Shown here piece by piece: positions 34,393-43,783 of a DNA stretch of 64,000 nucleotides. The first letter of the stretch is position 1. The number at the start of each line of letters is the position of its first letter. The position numbers were made by a program, and so were the translations under genes. This stretch comes from Bacteroidales bacterium (lineage in GTDB: Bacteria; Bacteroidota; Bacteroidia; Bacteroidales; Muribaculaceae): assembly GCA_910575615.1 (NCBI GenBank), contig CAJTEX010000005.1, positions 97,040 to 161,039 of the forward strand, in the 5' to 3' direction. The notes beneath the pieces are model-generated. The model was not told the origin of the DNA. It worked only from the letters and a program-made list of their open reading frames with translations, and searched no databases.

Positions 34393-35613
34393 TCAGACGC
34401 GGGTCTCCATCATGTCGGCCAGGTCGGCGGCCACTTCCCGTTTTGACTTGAGCGGGAACTCAGCCGGCGATTCTTCGCCACGGGTGAAGACCGTCACCTT
34501 GTTAGTATCGGTGGCAAACCCGGCGCCATTGTCGCGGAGCGAGTTCAGCACAATCATGTCAAGATTCTTGCGCTGCATCTTGTCAAGGGCATTGCATACC
34601 TCATTGTCGGTCTCAAGGGCGAAGCCGACCAACAACTGGCCCGGTTTCTTCATACCGCCGAGCAGACAGGCTATGTCGGGATTCTTCACCAGCTTTATTT
34701 CGGGGGGGAGGTTGCCCTCGCGTTTCATTTTTGTAGCGGAGGGGTTCGCCACTGTGTAGTCAGCGACGGCCGCACACATCACGGCGATGTCAGACGCGGG
34801 GAACAGCCCGAGACAGGCATCGGCCATCTCACGGCCCGACTCCACCTCAACCACCTTGACAGAAGGCTCGGCGGCCTTGACCGTCACTGGCCCGGAGACC
34901 ACTGTGACTTCGGCTCCGCGCGAGGCAAGCTCGTCGGCGACGGCATAGGCCATCTTGCCGGTGGAGTAATTTGATATGTATCTCACCGGGTCTATCTTCT
35001 CGCGTGTGGGTCCGGCGGTAACCAGCACCTTTTTCCCGGCCAGTGGGGATGTAAGCTCCTTGTCCCTGAAATATGAGGCAAGCACATCGACGATTTTCTC
35101 AGGCTCCTCCATACGTCCCTTGCCCACAAGGTGGGAGGCAAGCTCCCCCTCGGCAGGTTCGATTATGATATTGCCGTAACCGCGCAGACGGCGCAGGTTC
35201 TCGGTGGTGGATGGATGGGCCATCATATCGAGATCCATCGCAGGGGCCACAAAGACCTTTGCCTTTGACGAGAGGTAGGTGGTGACAAGCATGTTGTCGG
35301 CCACACCGTTGGCCATCTTTCCGATGGTGCAGGCGGTGGCAGGGGCAATCACCATGGCGTCAGCCCACAGACCGAGGTCGACATGGCTGTGCCATTCGCC
35401 GCTGTTGGCGGTGAAGAATTCGCTCACCACCGGTTTGCCGCTCAGGACCGACAGCGTCACTGGAGTGATGAACTCCTTTGCCGAGGGGGTCATAACCACC
35501 TGCACTTCGGCTCCGGCCTTGACAAGCAGGCGCAGAAGCATGGCTGACTTGTAGGCGGCGATACCACCTGTTATGCCGAGAACGATATGTTTTCCTTCAA
35601 GATGTTTTTTCAT
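34393..35613 (-). CDS. coaBC: Bifunctional phosphopantothenoylcysteine decarboxylase / phosphopantothenate-cysteine ligase
   Basis: Two successive steps of coenzyme A synthesis. 406 residues. The N-terminal flavoprotein CoaC domain (~1-185) shows GITGGIAAYKSAML, the catalytic-His region HSHVDLGLWADAMVIAPA and the substrate clamp APAMDLDMM. The C-terminal CoaB domain (~190-406) shows VTAGPTREKIDPVRYISN and LVKNPDIA. It lies 12 nt after the exonuclease gene and is likely co-transcribed. Confidence 0.97.
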   Translation of the reverse strand: MKKHLEGKHIVLGITGGIAAYKSAMLLRLLVKAGAEVQVVMTPSAKEFITPVTLSVLSGKPVVSEFFTANSGEWHSHVDLGLWADAMVIAPATACTIGKMANGVADNMLVTTYLSSKAKVFVAPAMDLDMMAHPSTTENLRRLRGYGNIIIEPAEGELASHLVGKGRMEEPEKIVDVLASYFRDKELTSPLAGKKVLVTAGPTREKIDPVRYISNYSTGKMAYAVADELASRGAEVTVVSGPVTVKAAEPSVKVVEVESGREMADACLGLFPASDIAVMCAAVADYTVANPSATKMKREGNLPPEIKLVKNPDIACLLGGMKKPGQLLVGFALETDNEVCNALDKMQRKNLDMIVLNSLRDNGAGFATDTNKVTVFTRGEESPAEFPLKSKREVAADLADMMETRV

Positions 35614-35625
35614 GTCTGGCGTGAA

Positions 35626-36393
35626 TCAGTGCTTCTGGGCGCGGAGCTTTATGGCCATGAAAGCGCGTTTTGTGTTGGAGGGGAAATCACCCTGCTGTAT
35701 CCAGCTGAAATAGCCGGGATCGCGGCGCAGCACATCAGCCGCGAGCTGCCCCTTGTATTTGCCGAAATTTATCACCTCCCGGCGCTGGTCGTCATAAATC
35801 AGACGGCCCATCAGGTCGACATTCTTGTTCTGCGCCGAATAGTCAGACAGCAACGCGACATCGTTGGGGAGGTCGGAGTAATGGTCGAGCTGGGCCATCA
35901 GCACCTCATATGTGGCGCGGGTGTCGGCGTTGGCCGAGTGGGCGTCTTCAAGCTCCTTGCTGCAATAAAAACGGTAGGCCGCCGAGAGGGTGCGCTGCTC
36001 CTTCTTGTGGAAAATGGTCTGCACATCTATGAACCGGGCCGACGCGAAGTCGAAGTCAATGCCGGCGCGGGCAAACTCCTCTGCCAGCAGCGGTATGTCG
36101 AAACGGTTGGAGTTGAAGCCAGCCAGATCGCAGCCCGCGAAACTGTCGGCGAGCATCTGCGCTATTTCCCTGAAAGAAGGCTTGTCGGCGACATCTTCGT
36201 CGGTTATATGGTGGATAGCGGTCGCCTCGGCCGGGATAGGACACCCCGGGTTTACCCTTACGGTACGCTGCACGTCTGACCCGTCGGGCATCACTTTTAT
36301 CATTGAGATCTCGACAATCCTGTCGCGCAGGATGTCGGTACCGGTTGTTTCCAGGTCGAAGAACATCACCGGTCTTTCGAGTTTCAGTTTCAT
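35626..36393 (-). CDS. DnaQ-like 3'-5' exonuclease with C-terminal DUF3820
   Basis: 255 residues from MKLKLERPVMFFDLETTG. DEDDh exonuclease motifs: Exo I FFDLETTGTD (~11-20), Exo II GFNSNRFDIPLL (~95), Exo III HSANADTRATYE (~150-162). The C-terminal ~50 residues (INFGKYKGQLAADVLRRDPGYFSWI) form a DUF3820 domain, a fusion seen in Bacteroidetes. It resembles the polymerase III epsilon subunit and lies directly after dnaN, but may be a separate repair nuclease. Confidence 0.92.
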   Translation of the reverse strand: MKLKLERPVMFFDLETTGTDILRDRIVEISMIKVMPDGSDVQRTVRVNPGCPIPAEATAIHHITDEDVADKPSFREIAQMLADSFAGCDLAGFNSNRFDIPLLAEEFARAGIDFDFASARFIDVQTIFHKKEQRTLSAAYRFYCSKELEDAHSANADTRATYEVLMAQLDHYSDLPNDVALLSDYSAQNKNVDLMGRLIYDDQRREVINFGKYKGQLAADVLRRDPGYFSWIQQGDFPSNTKRAFMAIKLRAQKH

Positions 36394-36473
36394 TATCTTA
36401 GACCACACGCGCCCGAGACGTTTTGCGGAGTCAGGCGCGCGGTATTGGTTTTGGTTTTATTTAATCGGGATTG

Positions 36474-37628
36474 TCAGAAATCCTGGACGGTCATCGGCAT
36501 GAGGATGATGACCAGGTCGGTGTTCTCGGCGTTCTCTTCGGGCACGAAGACTCCGGGACGCGAGGGATCGGCGAGCTTCATAAGGATGTTCTCGGTCGGG
36601 AGGGTGTTGAATATCTCGATGAGATATCCGGCGGAAAATCCGATGACGATGTCACGCCCGGTGTAGTCGCAAGGAACCTTCTCGACGGCGAAAGTGGAGT
36701 GGCTCGTGTCGTCCACCTTTATTTCAAGCAGGCCGTGGGTGAAGCGGAGCTTCATAAGCCCGTGGGCGGGGTCGGCGCATACGCTGACACGGCGCACAGC
36801 GGTGAGAATCGACTCGCGGTCGAATGTGGCCACATAGGGGTTGTCGGCCGGGATGACCCTCTCATACGGGGGGAAGTTGCCCTTTATGAGGCGGCACGAC
36901 AGGGTAAGTTTCTCGGTGGTGAACGTGGCGGACTTGTCGGTCAGCACCACCTTCACATCCTCCTCCTTTGCCAGAAGTTGCTTGAGCAGCACTGCGGGCT
37001 TGAGGGGCAGTATAAGACGGCGCTCTATGCCGGGGGCTGCTGACTTGTTTTCATATTTGACAAGCTTGCGGGTGTCGGTGGCCACGAATATGATGCCGTC
37101 GGGCTTGACATCCCAGAGGATACCCATCAGCTGGGGGCGTATCTGGTCGGTAGCCACGGCGAAAATGGTGTTCTCGATTCCCGACATCAGCATCGACGAG
37201 GGGAGAAGCAACTCGGCGGGGACATCGCCGTCGGCGGCTGAAATCTCCGAGAGAGGGTCGCTGCTGACCGGGTACTGGTTGGCGTCGAGGGCCACCAGGT
37301 CGAATTTGCCGCCCGGGAAGTCAATCTGCATCGCCAGGGAGTCGAGGTCGACTGAAATCTCGACATCGACAGCCGGAAGCTCCTTGCCGATGTCACAGAG
37401 ACGCTTGGCATTGGCCAGGAACCTGCCGCTCTCGTCGGCCTGGCCAATAGCCAGACGGGCGACCAGAGTGTTCTCGGTGTCGGAGGCCGTCACGGTCAGC
37501 AACTCCTTCTCGGCGTCAACTTCCAGGAGGAAATTGTCGAGAACCGTCAGGGTGTTTTTGGAATTAATGGTCTTGCTGACTCCCGAGAGAGTCGAGTACA
37601 AGGCCCGGCTGGATACAGTGAACTTCAT
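36474..37628 (-). CDS. dnaN: DNA polymerase III beta subunit (sliding clamp)
   Basis: Ring-shaped processivity clamp. 384 residues in three equal domains, starting MKFTVSSRALYSTLSGVSK and ending LVIILMPMTVQDF, the normal clamp ending (LxPMxL-like). Blocks ATDTRKLVKYENK and RLIKGNFPPYERVIP are diagnostic. It begins the minus-strand cluster that runs to rlmB. The ISAs1-type element starts about 110 bp upstream, so its promoter region is close to the IS border. Confidence 0.97.
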   Translation of the reverse strand: MKFTVSSRALYSTLSGVSKTINSKNTLTVLDNFLLEVDAEKELLTVTASDTENTLVARLAIGQADESGRFLANAKRLCDIGKELPAVDVEISVDLDSLAMQIDFPGGKFDLVALDANQYPVSSDPLSEISAADGDVPAELLLPSSMLMSGIENTIFAVATDQIRPQLMGILWDVKPDGIIFVATDTRKLVKYENKSAAPGIERRLILPLKPAVLLKQLLAKEEDVKVVLTDKSATFTTEKLTLSCRLIKGNFPPYERVIPADNPYVATFDRESILTAVRRVSVCADPAHGLMKLRFTHGLLEIKVDDTSHSTFAVEKVPCDYTGRDIVIGFSAGYLIEIFNTLPTENILMKLADPSRPGVFVPEENAENTDLVIILMPMTVQDF

Positions 37629-37856
37629 TGTCGGTCTTGTATACTTTAGAAAATATCGTTAGCTATGGTTTAACACGCAAATTTACGAAATTTATCCCGG
37701 TTTTCCCAACATTACCCCGAAAAACTTCCACGGCTCTCACGGCTCTTTCATTTAAGATTCCGTCTCATTATCGAGAAATGTGTTATTTTATAGCGAGGGC
37801 AGTTCGGATGGAGAGAGCTCAACCTCTGATTTTCAAGAAAATAAGTGTGTTAAAAA

Positions 37857-37888
37857 TTTGGTCAAGTGGTAGATTTTTAGTAACTTTA
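37857..37888 (+). promoter_or_regulatory. Transposase promoter of the ISAs1-type element
   Basis: TTTG (37857-37860), 20-nt spacer, TAACTTTA (37881-37888). The -7 box overlaps the first possible ATG (37888), so the real start must be the next one at 37918. Confidence 0.65.
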
Positions 37889-37917
37889 TGGGTGAATATC
37901 AAACAGTTACGTTAAAA

Positions 37918-39147
37918 ATGGAGCCACTTGACCAAAGCCTTTCGATTGACGCGCATAAGCTCAATCACACCGCAAAAGTAATAAATAAATTCGTTCCACA
38001 GGGCAGTATTCTGGAACGGCTGATGAATTTTGCCGCCTCAGTCCCTGATTTCCGTAGATGCGACAAAGGAAACATCCGGCATCGACTCAACGACATCATC
38101 ATTCTGATGATACTCGGACGGACGTGCGGGTATGTCGGACGTTCCGATATAATAGCGTTCGGCAAATACAATCTTAATAAACTCCGTAAAATGGGGATGC
38201 TGAAGAATGGGATTCCTTCGGGGGCCACCCTTTGCCGGGTGGAGAACGGCATCGATGACCTGGCCATGGCGGACAGTATGCAGGCATTTGCCGAAAACTT
38301 CCATAACGAACTGTTTAAGGCATGTCGTGACAGGGAGATAGTCTGTGTGGACGGCAAGGCCGAGCGCGGCACCGTTCAGGAAAACGGGCGTAGCCCTGAT
38401 GTCGTCTCGGCCTATTCGTTCAACACCGGCATAACAATAGCCACCGAAGCTTGTAAGGAAAAGAGCAACGAGATAAAGGCCGTACCGATACTTCTTGATA
38501 AAATAGATATCTCAGGAAAGATTGTCACAGCCGACGCCATGTCTATGCAGAAGGAGATTGTCGAGAAAATAAGAAAGAAAGGCGGAGACTTTCTGGTAGA
38601 ACTCAAAGCCAACCAGCCGTCATTGCGATACGGCATTGAGGACAGGCTAGAGGAACACACACCGGCATATTCTTACACCGAAGGTCCCGAACTGGCCCAC
38701 GGCAGGATAGAGACGAGAACCTACCGCGTATATGACGGACTGGACATTATCGCAGACAAGAAGAAATGGGGCGGAAACATGACAATCATAGAATATGAGT
38801 CATCCACAGTCAAAAAGTCTACGGGGGTGCACACTTCAGAAAAACGCTTGTACGTCAGCAGTATGCCCACGGATACTCCGCAGCCCGGCTCCATCGTGCG
38901 CAACCACTGGTCGATAGAATGCATGCACTGGGGGCTGGACCACAATCTTCAGCAGGACAATATAAAACGCAAGTCGGCAAGAGCCGCCCGAAACCTCGAC
39001 ACCATACAGAGAATCGTTTACTCGGTGTTCTCAATATGGAAAGGACTTCGCAAAAAACAATCGGATAAGAATAAAGGCATGGCCGAACTGATCAGGCATA
39101 TCTCGATGAGCTTTACCCGACTAATGCGATTTTTAAGCCAAAAATGA
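37918..39147 (+). CDS. ISAs1-family transposase
   Basis: 409 residues from MEPLDQSLSIDAHKLN. The N-terminal DDE_Tnp_1-associated domain contains SVPDFRRCDKGNIRHRLNDI (~45-65). Catalytic Asp in EIVCVDGKAERGT (~145), second Asp in GKIVTADAMSMQKEIV (~210), and Glu in NHWSIECMHWGLD (~335). It appears intact. It probably also recognises the family-2 miniature element at 12660, whose 18-bp end is identical to this element's left end. The start was decided by the promoter position. Confidence 0.94.
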   Translation: MEPLDQSLSIDAHKLNHTAKVINKFVPQGSILERLMNFAASVPDFRRCDKGNIRHRLNDIIILMILGRTCGYVGRSDIIAFGKYNLNKLRKMGMLKNGIPSGATLCRVENGIDDLAMADSMQAFAENFHNELFKACRDREIVCVDGKAERGTVQENGRSPDVVSAYSFNTGITIATEACKEKSNEIKAVPILLDKIDISGKIVTADAMSMQKEIVEKIRKKGGDFLVELKANQPSLRYGIEDRLEEHTPAYSYTEGPELAHGRIETRTYRVYDGLDIIADKKKWGGNMTIIEYESSTVKKSTGVHTSEKRLYVSSMPTDTPQPGSIVRNHWSIECMHWGLDHNLQQDNIKRKSARAARNLDTIQRIVYSVFSIWKGLRKKQSDKNKGMAELIRHISMSFTRLMRFLSQK

Positions 39148-39204
39148 AAACAAATAAGATTTCAACGAAGAAATAAACAGCTGAAATACAGACACAACAG
39201 ATTA

Positions 39205-39228
39205 CCCGCTTCGGGCTGAAGCGGGTAA
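39205..39228 (+). terminator. Terminator after the ISAs1-type transposase
   Basis: ACCCGCTTC and GAAGCGGGT form a perfect 9-bp stem with a 5-nt loop, inside the IS right end, downstream of the transposase stop. Confidence 0.65.
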
Positions 39229-39307
39229 GGGCAGGTATACGCTTTATTTTATCTTAAATGAAAAAGCCGTGGCGCGGGTGTTATGTCGGTGAATCAGACG
39301 GCGGTTA

Positions 39308-40645
39308 TCAGATAACGCCCTGTTCCATCATTGCGTTTGCGACCTTCATAAAACCGGCGATGTTGGCACCCTTCATGTAGTTGAGGTAGCCGTCCTCCTG
39401 CATTCCATACATGAGGCACTGCTCGTGGATGGCGGCCATGATCTGATGGAGCTTGGCGTCAACCTCTTCGGCAGTCCACTGGAGATGCTCTGCGTCCTGG
39501 GTCATCTCAAGGCCTGAGCAGGCGACACCGCCTGCGTTGACAGCCTTGCCGGGAGCATAGTTCACGCGGTTCTCGATGAAGCAGTCGATAGCTTCGGGGG
39601 TGCAACCCATGTTGGAGACCTCTGCCACCAGCTTCACGCCGTTGGCAACCATCTGCTTGGCGTCCTCGCCGTTGACCTCGTTCTGGGTAGCGCAGGGAAG
39701 GGCGATATCGACCTTCTGCTCCCAAGGCTTCTTGCCGGGGAAGAATGTGGCGCTGGGATATTTCTCGGCGTAAGGAGCGACGATGTCGTTGCCAGAAGCG
39801 CGGAGCTCGAGCATGTATTCGATCTTTTCACCGCTGATACCGTCGGGATCATACACATAACCGTCGGGACCGGAGATGGTGACAACCTTGCCGCCAAGCT
39901 CGGTGGCCTTGATGGCCGCACCCCATGCGACGTTGCCGAAGCCGGAGATTGCGACAGTCTTGCCCTTGAGGTCTTCATTCTTAAGAGCCAGCATGTTCTG
40001 CACGAAGTAGAGGGCACCGAAACCGGTGGCTTCGGGACGCAGGCGCGAACCGCCGAAGTCGAAGCCCTTGCCGGTGAATGTGCCGGTGTGCTCGTTGACG
40101 AGCTTTTTGTACATTCCATACATATAGCCTACCTCGCGGCCACCAACGCCGATGTCACCGGCGGGAACGTCACGGTCGGGACCGAGGTTCTTCCAAAGGC
40201 CGAGGATAAACGCCTGGCAGAAGCGCATGATTTCACGGTCGCTCTTGCCACGGGGAGAGAAATCAGAACCGCCTTTCGCACCACCCATCGGGAGTGTGGT
40301 CAGAGCGTTCTTGAAAGTCTGCTCGAAACCGAGGAATTTCAGAATCGAAAGGTTGACAGACGCGTGGAAGCGGATACCACCCTTGTACGGGCCGATGGCG
40401 TTGTTGAACTGCACGCGGTAACCGATGTTGTTCTGCACGTCACCATTGTCGTCAAGCCAGGTAACACGGAATGTGACAATCTTGTCAGGCTCGACCATAC
40501 GCTCGATGATTTTGTTGCGTTCAAACTCAGGATGCTGGTTGTAAACGTCAACTACTGACATAAGAACCTCGCGGACAGCCTGCAGGTACTCTTTCTCACC
40601 CGGATGCTTTGCCTCCAGGGCGTTCATGATATTGTTTATATCCAT
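39308..40645 (-). CDS. gdhA: Glutamate dehydrogenase, NADP-type hexameric
   Basis: Reductively aminates 2-oxoglutarate, the main ammonia-assimilation route in Bacteroidales. 445 residues, normal for the hexameric small enzyme. The catalytic-Lys block PMGGAKGGSDFSPRGKS (~120-136) and the dinucleotide-binding GFGNVAWGAAIKATELGG (~230) are clear. A well-matched promoter and a 14-bp palindrome lie upstream. The ISAs1-type element ends about 36 bp beyond its stop codon. Confidence 0.97.
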   Translation of the reverse strand: MDINNIMNALEAKHPGEKEYLQAVREVLMSVVDVYNQHPEFERNKIIERMVEPDKIVTFRVTWLDDNGDVQNNIGYRVQFNNAIGPYKGGIRFHASVNLSILKFLGFEQTFKNALTTLPMGGAKGGSDFSPRGKSDREIMRFCQAFILGLWKNLGPDRDVPAGDIGVGGREVGYMYGMYKKLVNEHTGTFTGKGFDFGGSRLRPEATGFGALYFVQNMLALKNEDLKGKTVAISGFGNVAWGAAIKATELGGKVVTISGPDGYVYDPDGISGEKIEYMLELRASGNDIVAPYAEKYPSATFFPGKKPWEQKVDIALPCATQNEVNGEDAKQMVANGVKLVAEVSNMGCTPEAIDCFIENRVNYAPGKAVNAGGVACSGLEMTQDAEHLQWTAEEVDAKLHQIMAAIHEQCLMYGMQEDGYLNYMKGANIAGFMKVANAMMEQGVI

Positions 40646-40700
40646 AACGTATGTATGAATTGGTTGAACTTTCAGTTTATTCCGTCAATATAACATTTTA

Positions 40701-40714
40701 TGCTATATAGCATC
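40701..40714. promoter_or_regulatory. 14-bp perfect palindrome in the gdhA leader
   Basis: ATGCTATATAGCAT between the gdhA promoter and start codon, in the position of an operator. No regulator is known. Confidence 0.35.
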
Positions 40715-40764
40715 TTTTTAAAGCAGACTTTAAGGTGATTGGCCGTTATCGACTAACACCACCG

Positions 40765-40796
40765 CAAATATAGCACTTAAAAATTGAATATAGCAA
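40765..40796 (-). promoter_or_regulatory. gdhA promoter
   Basis: Minus strand: TTG (40794-40796), 21-nt spacer, TATATTTG (40765-40772). This leaves a leader of about 115 nt to the gdhA ATG at 40645. Confidence 0.65.
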
Positions 40797-40894
40797 GAAA
40801 AATTTGAATTATTTTTTGCCTTTTTTCAGATACCGTTTTGCCATCCCGCAACGTTTTTCCATTATTTTGGCAAGATGTTTGCACTATTGTTTGT

Positions 40895-40902
40895 TATATT
40901 TG
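40895..40902 (+). promoter_or_regulatory. -7 box for the TPR protein gene
   Basis: TATATTTG, an exact TAnnTTTG match, 20 nt before the ATG at 40922. A well-spaced -33 TTTG is not found. Confidence 0.45.
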
Positions 40903-40921
40903 CAAAAACTTTACCCCCTGA

Positions 40922-43216
40922 ATGAAAAAAGACCTCTTTGCCGATATTAAAGACAACGTGAAAAAATGTGTGTCGCAATCGCGTCTGCGCGAAGCGTTCA
41001 GCCTCGCCAGAACCCTGTCAGAAGGCAACATGGCATGGGAGATTTCAGACACCCTCGACGAGGCCGAGCAATCATACCGCAGATTGCTCTCTTACGCCGT
41101 GTCAGGCGCGGAAGACCCCGCCAGGGATGAGATGACAGCCGAAATCGGCGAGACCATCCTGACAATCACAGACAGGCTCGAACGCAACAACACCGCCAAG
41201 GAGGAGCCTACCTTGTATTACAACAATCTGCGTTACCTGCGTGCCAATCCGGCAGAGAACATACCCTCCCTGCTCGACAAATACCTGAAAGACTGCTCCG
41301 AAAAATCGCTGCTCGACCTGGTGGCTTCGGGCACACATTCCACCGGGTTCCACGCGGCGACATCCGAGAGGGAACTGCTTGAACGCAAGATATTCAACTT
41401 ATTATGGATCACATTTCCCCTCTCAAGAGGTGATGCAGAGGCTATAGGCTCCACACTCGGGTCCAAGGTGCTGCCCGACCACGCCGTGGTGTTGTTCACC
41501 TGGGCCCTGGCGCTTGGCGGACTTGAATTTTACGACGCGCGCCGCCTTGAACTGCTCTGCAACCTCTACACCGGCGGAAGCCAGCAGGTGTCGGCAGTTG
41601 CCCTGATTGGGTTGCTGACAGTCATGCACAGGTGGCGCGACCGCCTGATGCCCCGCCGCCTGCGCGACCGTTTCGCCTCCGTCAGGGAGCTGCCGATATG
41701 GCTGCCAGACCTGAGGGCCGCATATATGGAGCTTACCCGCACCCGCGACACAGACCGCATATCGGCCAAGATTCGTGACGAGATAGTACCGGAGATGATG
41801 AAACTGCGGCCTGAGTTCGAGCGCAAGCTCTCCCCTTCCGAAACGGTTACCCCCGAAGATATGGAGGAGAACCCCGAATGGCAGGAGATGCTTGACAAGT
41901 CAGGGCTCGCCGACCGCCTGAAGGAGATGGGCGAAATCCAGGAGGAGGGTGGCGACATAATGATGGGCACTTTCTCCCATCTGAAGCAGTTTCCGTTCTT
42001 CAACGAGATTGCCAACTGGTTTGTGCCGTTCCATTGCGACCGCAGCGAGTTTGCCGACATCCCCGGCAACGGCGGCCTCAGCAAGATAGCCGGAATGTTT
42101 GAGCCGCTTCATTTCCTTTGCGACAGCGACAAATACTCCCTGCTGATGTCGCTGGCCCATGTGCCCGCAGCCCAGCGCGACATCGTGATGGGACAGCTCA
42201 ACGCTCAGGCCGACCAGTTCAACGAACTGAGGGCCGCATCGCTCGACTTGCCGGCAGACAGCCGCCGCGACCTCATTCGGCGACAGGTTCAGAATTTCTA
42301 CCGTTTCTTCAGGCTTTTCCGCCGCAAGGGTGAATTCTACAACCCGTTTGGCGAGGGGGTGAACCTCGTGGCTGTCCCGGCTCTGGTGGAGGATGTCAAG
42401 GAACCCGAACTGCTCACCCTGTTCGCTGAATTCTATTTCTCCCACCAATACTGGCAGGAGGCCCTGGATGTGTTTGAGATCATCGACTCAATCGCCGCCC
42501 CGTCCGCGGCCGTGTACCAGAAGATGGGCCACTGCCTGATGAAGCTCGGCCGCACTTCGGCGGCACTCTCGTGCTTCGAGAAAGCCGACATGCTCGACAA
42601 CCGCAGCGCATGGACCCTGGGGCGTCTGGCAAAATGCCACGCGATGCTCGGCAACCACTCGTCGGCCTTGGCGGCATGTGAGCGCCTTGAAGAACTGCGC
42701 CCCGACCAGCCATCCAACTCCATGGCTATGGGCCGCGCCCATCTGGCCCTGGGACATCACACCGAGGCGGTCAACTCCTTCTACAAAGCCTTCTACCTTG
42801 ACGAGGAGTCGGGCAAAGCGCTGCGGCCTCTCGCATGGAGCCTGCTGATGGACAAGCAGTTTGACCAGAGCCGGAAATACTACGAACGCGTACTGACCGA
42901 CTTCGACCCCAAACCTGAGGATTTCCTCAACATGGGCCATCTCTCACTGGCCACAGGCCGCTTCGCAGAAGCGCAGAATTTCTACCGGCTTAGCATACTG
43001 TCGCGCCCACGTCCGGCAGGCAGTTCAGGCAACCCCGTCATAGACACCGCCAAAGCAGCAGTCAGCGGGGCCAACGCGTCGGGCGACGTGCCACGCGCAT
43101 CGATTGAAAGTTTCATCGCCGACATGAAAGCCGACGCCCCCGCGCTGTCACACCTCGGAGTCGCCCCATCGTTGATTCCGCTCATCACCGATGCCCTCCT
43201 ATACTCCCTGTCATAA
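40922..43216 (+). CDS. TPR-repeat protein
   Basis: 764 residues, no signal peptide, so probably cytoplasmic. The first ~480 residues are helical and unfamiliar. Tetratricopeptide repeats are visible at ~500-680: SAAVYQKMGHCLMKLGRTSAALSCFEKADML, then WTLGRLAKCHAMLGNHSSALAAC, SNSMAMGRAHLALGHHTEAVNSFYKA and PEDFLNMGHLSLATGRFAEAQNFYR. It is probably a scaffold or interaction protein; no pathway can be assigned from neighbours. Confidence 0.85.
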   Translation: MKKDLFADIKDNVKKCVSQSRLREAFSLARTLSEGNMAWEISDTLDEAEQSYRRLLSYAVSGAEDPARDEMTAEIGETILTITDRLERNNTAKEEPTLYYNNLRYLRANPAENIPSLLDKYLKDCSEKSLLDLVASGTHSTGFHAATSERELLERKIFNLLWITFPLSRGDAEAIGSTLGSKVLPDHAVVLFTWALALGGLEFYDARRLELLCNLYTGGSQQVSAVALIGLLTVMHRWRDRLMPRRLRDRFASVRELPIWLPDLRAAYMELTRTRDTDRISAKIRDEIVPEMMKLRPEFERKLSPSETVTPEDMEENPEWQEMLDKSGLADRLKEMGEIQEEGGDIMMGTFSHLKQFPFFNEIANWFVPFHCDRSEFADIPGNGGLSKIAGMFEPLHFLCDSDKYSLLMSLAHVPAAQRDIVMGQLNAQADQFNELRAASLDLPADSRRDLIRRQVQNFYRFFRLFRRKGEFYNPFGEGVNLVAVPALVEDVKEPELLTLFAEFYFSHQYWQEALDVFEIIDSIAAPSAAVYQKMGHCLMKLGRTSAALSCFEKADMLDNRSAWTLGRLAKCHAMLGNHSSALAACERLEELRPDQPSNSMAMGRAHLALGHHTEAVNSFYKAFYLDEESGKALRPLAWSLLMDKQFDQSRKYYERVLTDFDPKPEDFLNMGHLSLATGRFAEAQNFYRLSILSRPRPAGSSGNPVIDTAKAAVSGANASGDVPRASIESFIADMKADAPALSHLGVAPSLIPLITDALLYSLS

Positions 43217-43290
43217 GCTTTTCCGGCAGTCAACAGCAATGATGTCGGAAAAAAAACGTAAATTTGCAGCCTAATCCAAACTAAAACTGT

Positions 43291-43731
43291 ATGGTAATTC
43301 AACGTTGGCAATCCGTGTGGTTGCTTGTGGCGGCAATCCTGGTTGCCCTGTTCTGTTTCCTCCCGATGGCCTATGTCAGCATGGAAGGCCCTGAGATCAT
43401 GAATCCCGACTCTGTCACCTTCATGTATCCCTCAGACAACTGGGTGATGCTCATTGTCGGCCTGCTCGTCACAGCGCTGCTGATTATCAACATATTCTCG
43501 TTCAAGGACACCCGTCGGCAGAAGATGATGACAATCGTGGCAGTCATACTCATAGCCGTGCTTGCAGCATGTGCCTGCCTGATGGTCTACGGTTTCCAGG
43601 GCGAAGGCGCGAAGGCCGAATGGATGGGCAGCATCTTGCTTCTCGCCGGAGCCGTAGTTTTCGCGTTGCTGGCATACAGAGGAATCAGCCACGACGAGAA
43701 ACTCCTCAAAGCCGCCGACCGTCTCCGCTGA
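43291..43731 (+). CDS. DUF4293 membrane protein
   Basis: A 146-residue integral membrane protein with four hydrophobic spans (VWLLVAAILVALFCFLPM, WVMLIVGLLVTALLIINIF, MMTIVAVILIAVLAACACL, MGSILLLAGAVVFALLAY). The start MVIQRWQSVWLL is typical of DUF4293. The function is unknown; the family is Bacteroidetes-specific. A TAAATTTG -7 box lies at 43259-43266. Confidence 0.88.
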   Translation: MVIQRWQSVWLLVAAILVALFCFLPMAYVSMEGPEIMNPDSVTFMYPSDNWVMLIVGLLVTALLIINIFSFKDTRRQKMMTIVAVILIAVLAACACLMVYGFQGEGAKAEWMGSILLLAGAVVFALLAYRGISHDEKLLKAADRLR

Positions 43732-43743
43732 GACCGGTCGCCA

Positions 43744-43764
43744 CGCCTGTAACATTAACAGGCG
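43744..43764 (+). terminator. Small hairpin between the DUF4293 gene and uvrB
   Basis: CGCCTGT and ACAGGCG, perfect 7-bp stem with 7-nt loop, no T-run. It may be a weak terminator or a leader structure of uvrB, 20 nt before its ATG. Confidence 0.4.
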
Positions 43765-43783
43765 CAGGATTGTTATACCACCG

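Larger units (their letters stand above)
37738..39271 (+). mobile_element. ISAs1-type insertion sequence, complete (about 1534 bp)
   Basis: Terminal inverted repeats CACGGCTCTTTCATTTAAGAT (left) and the same with one change (CACGGCTTTTTC...) on the right. It contains one transposase gene, its promoter and a terminator. No target duplication is visible: the left flank is itself CACGGCTCT, a second partial copy of the terminus, and the right flank is GCGCGGGTG. Confidence 0.88.
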
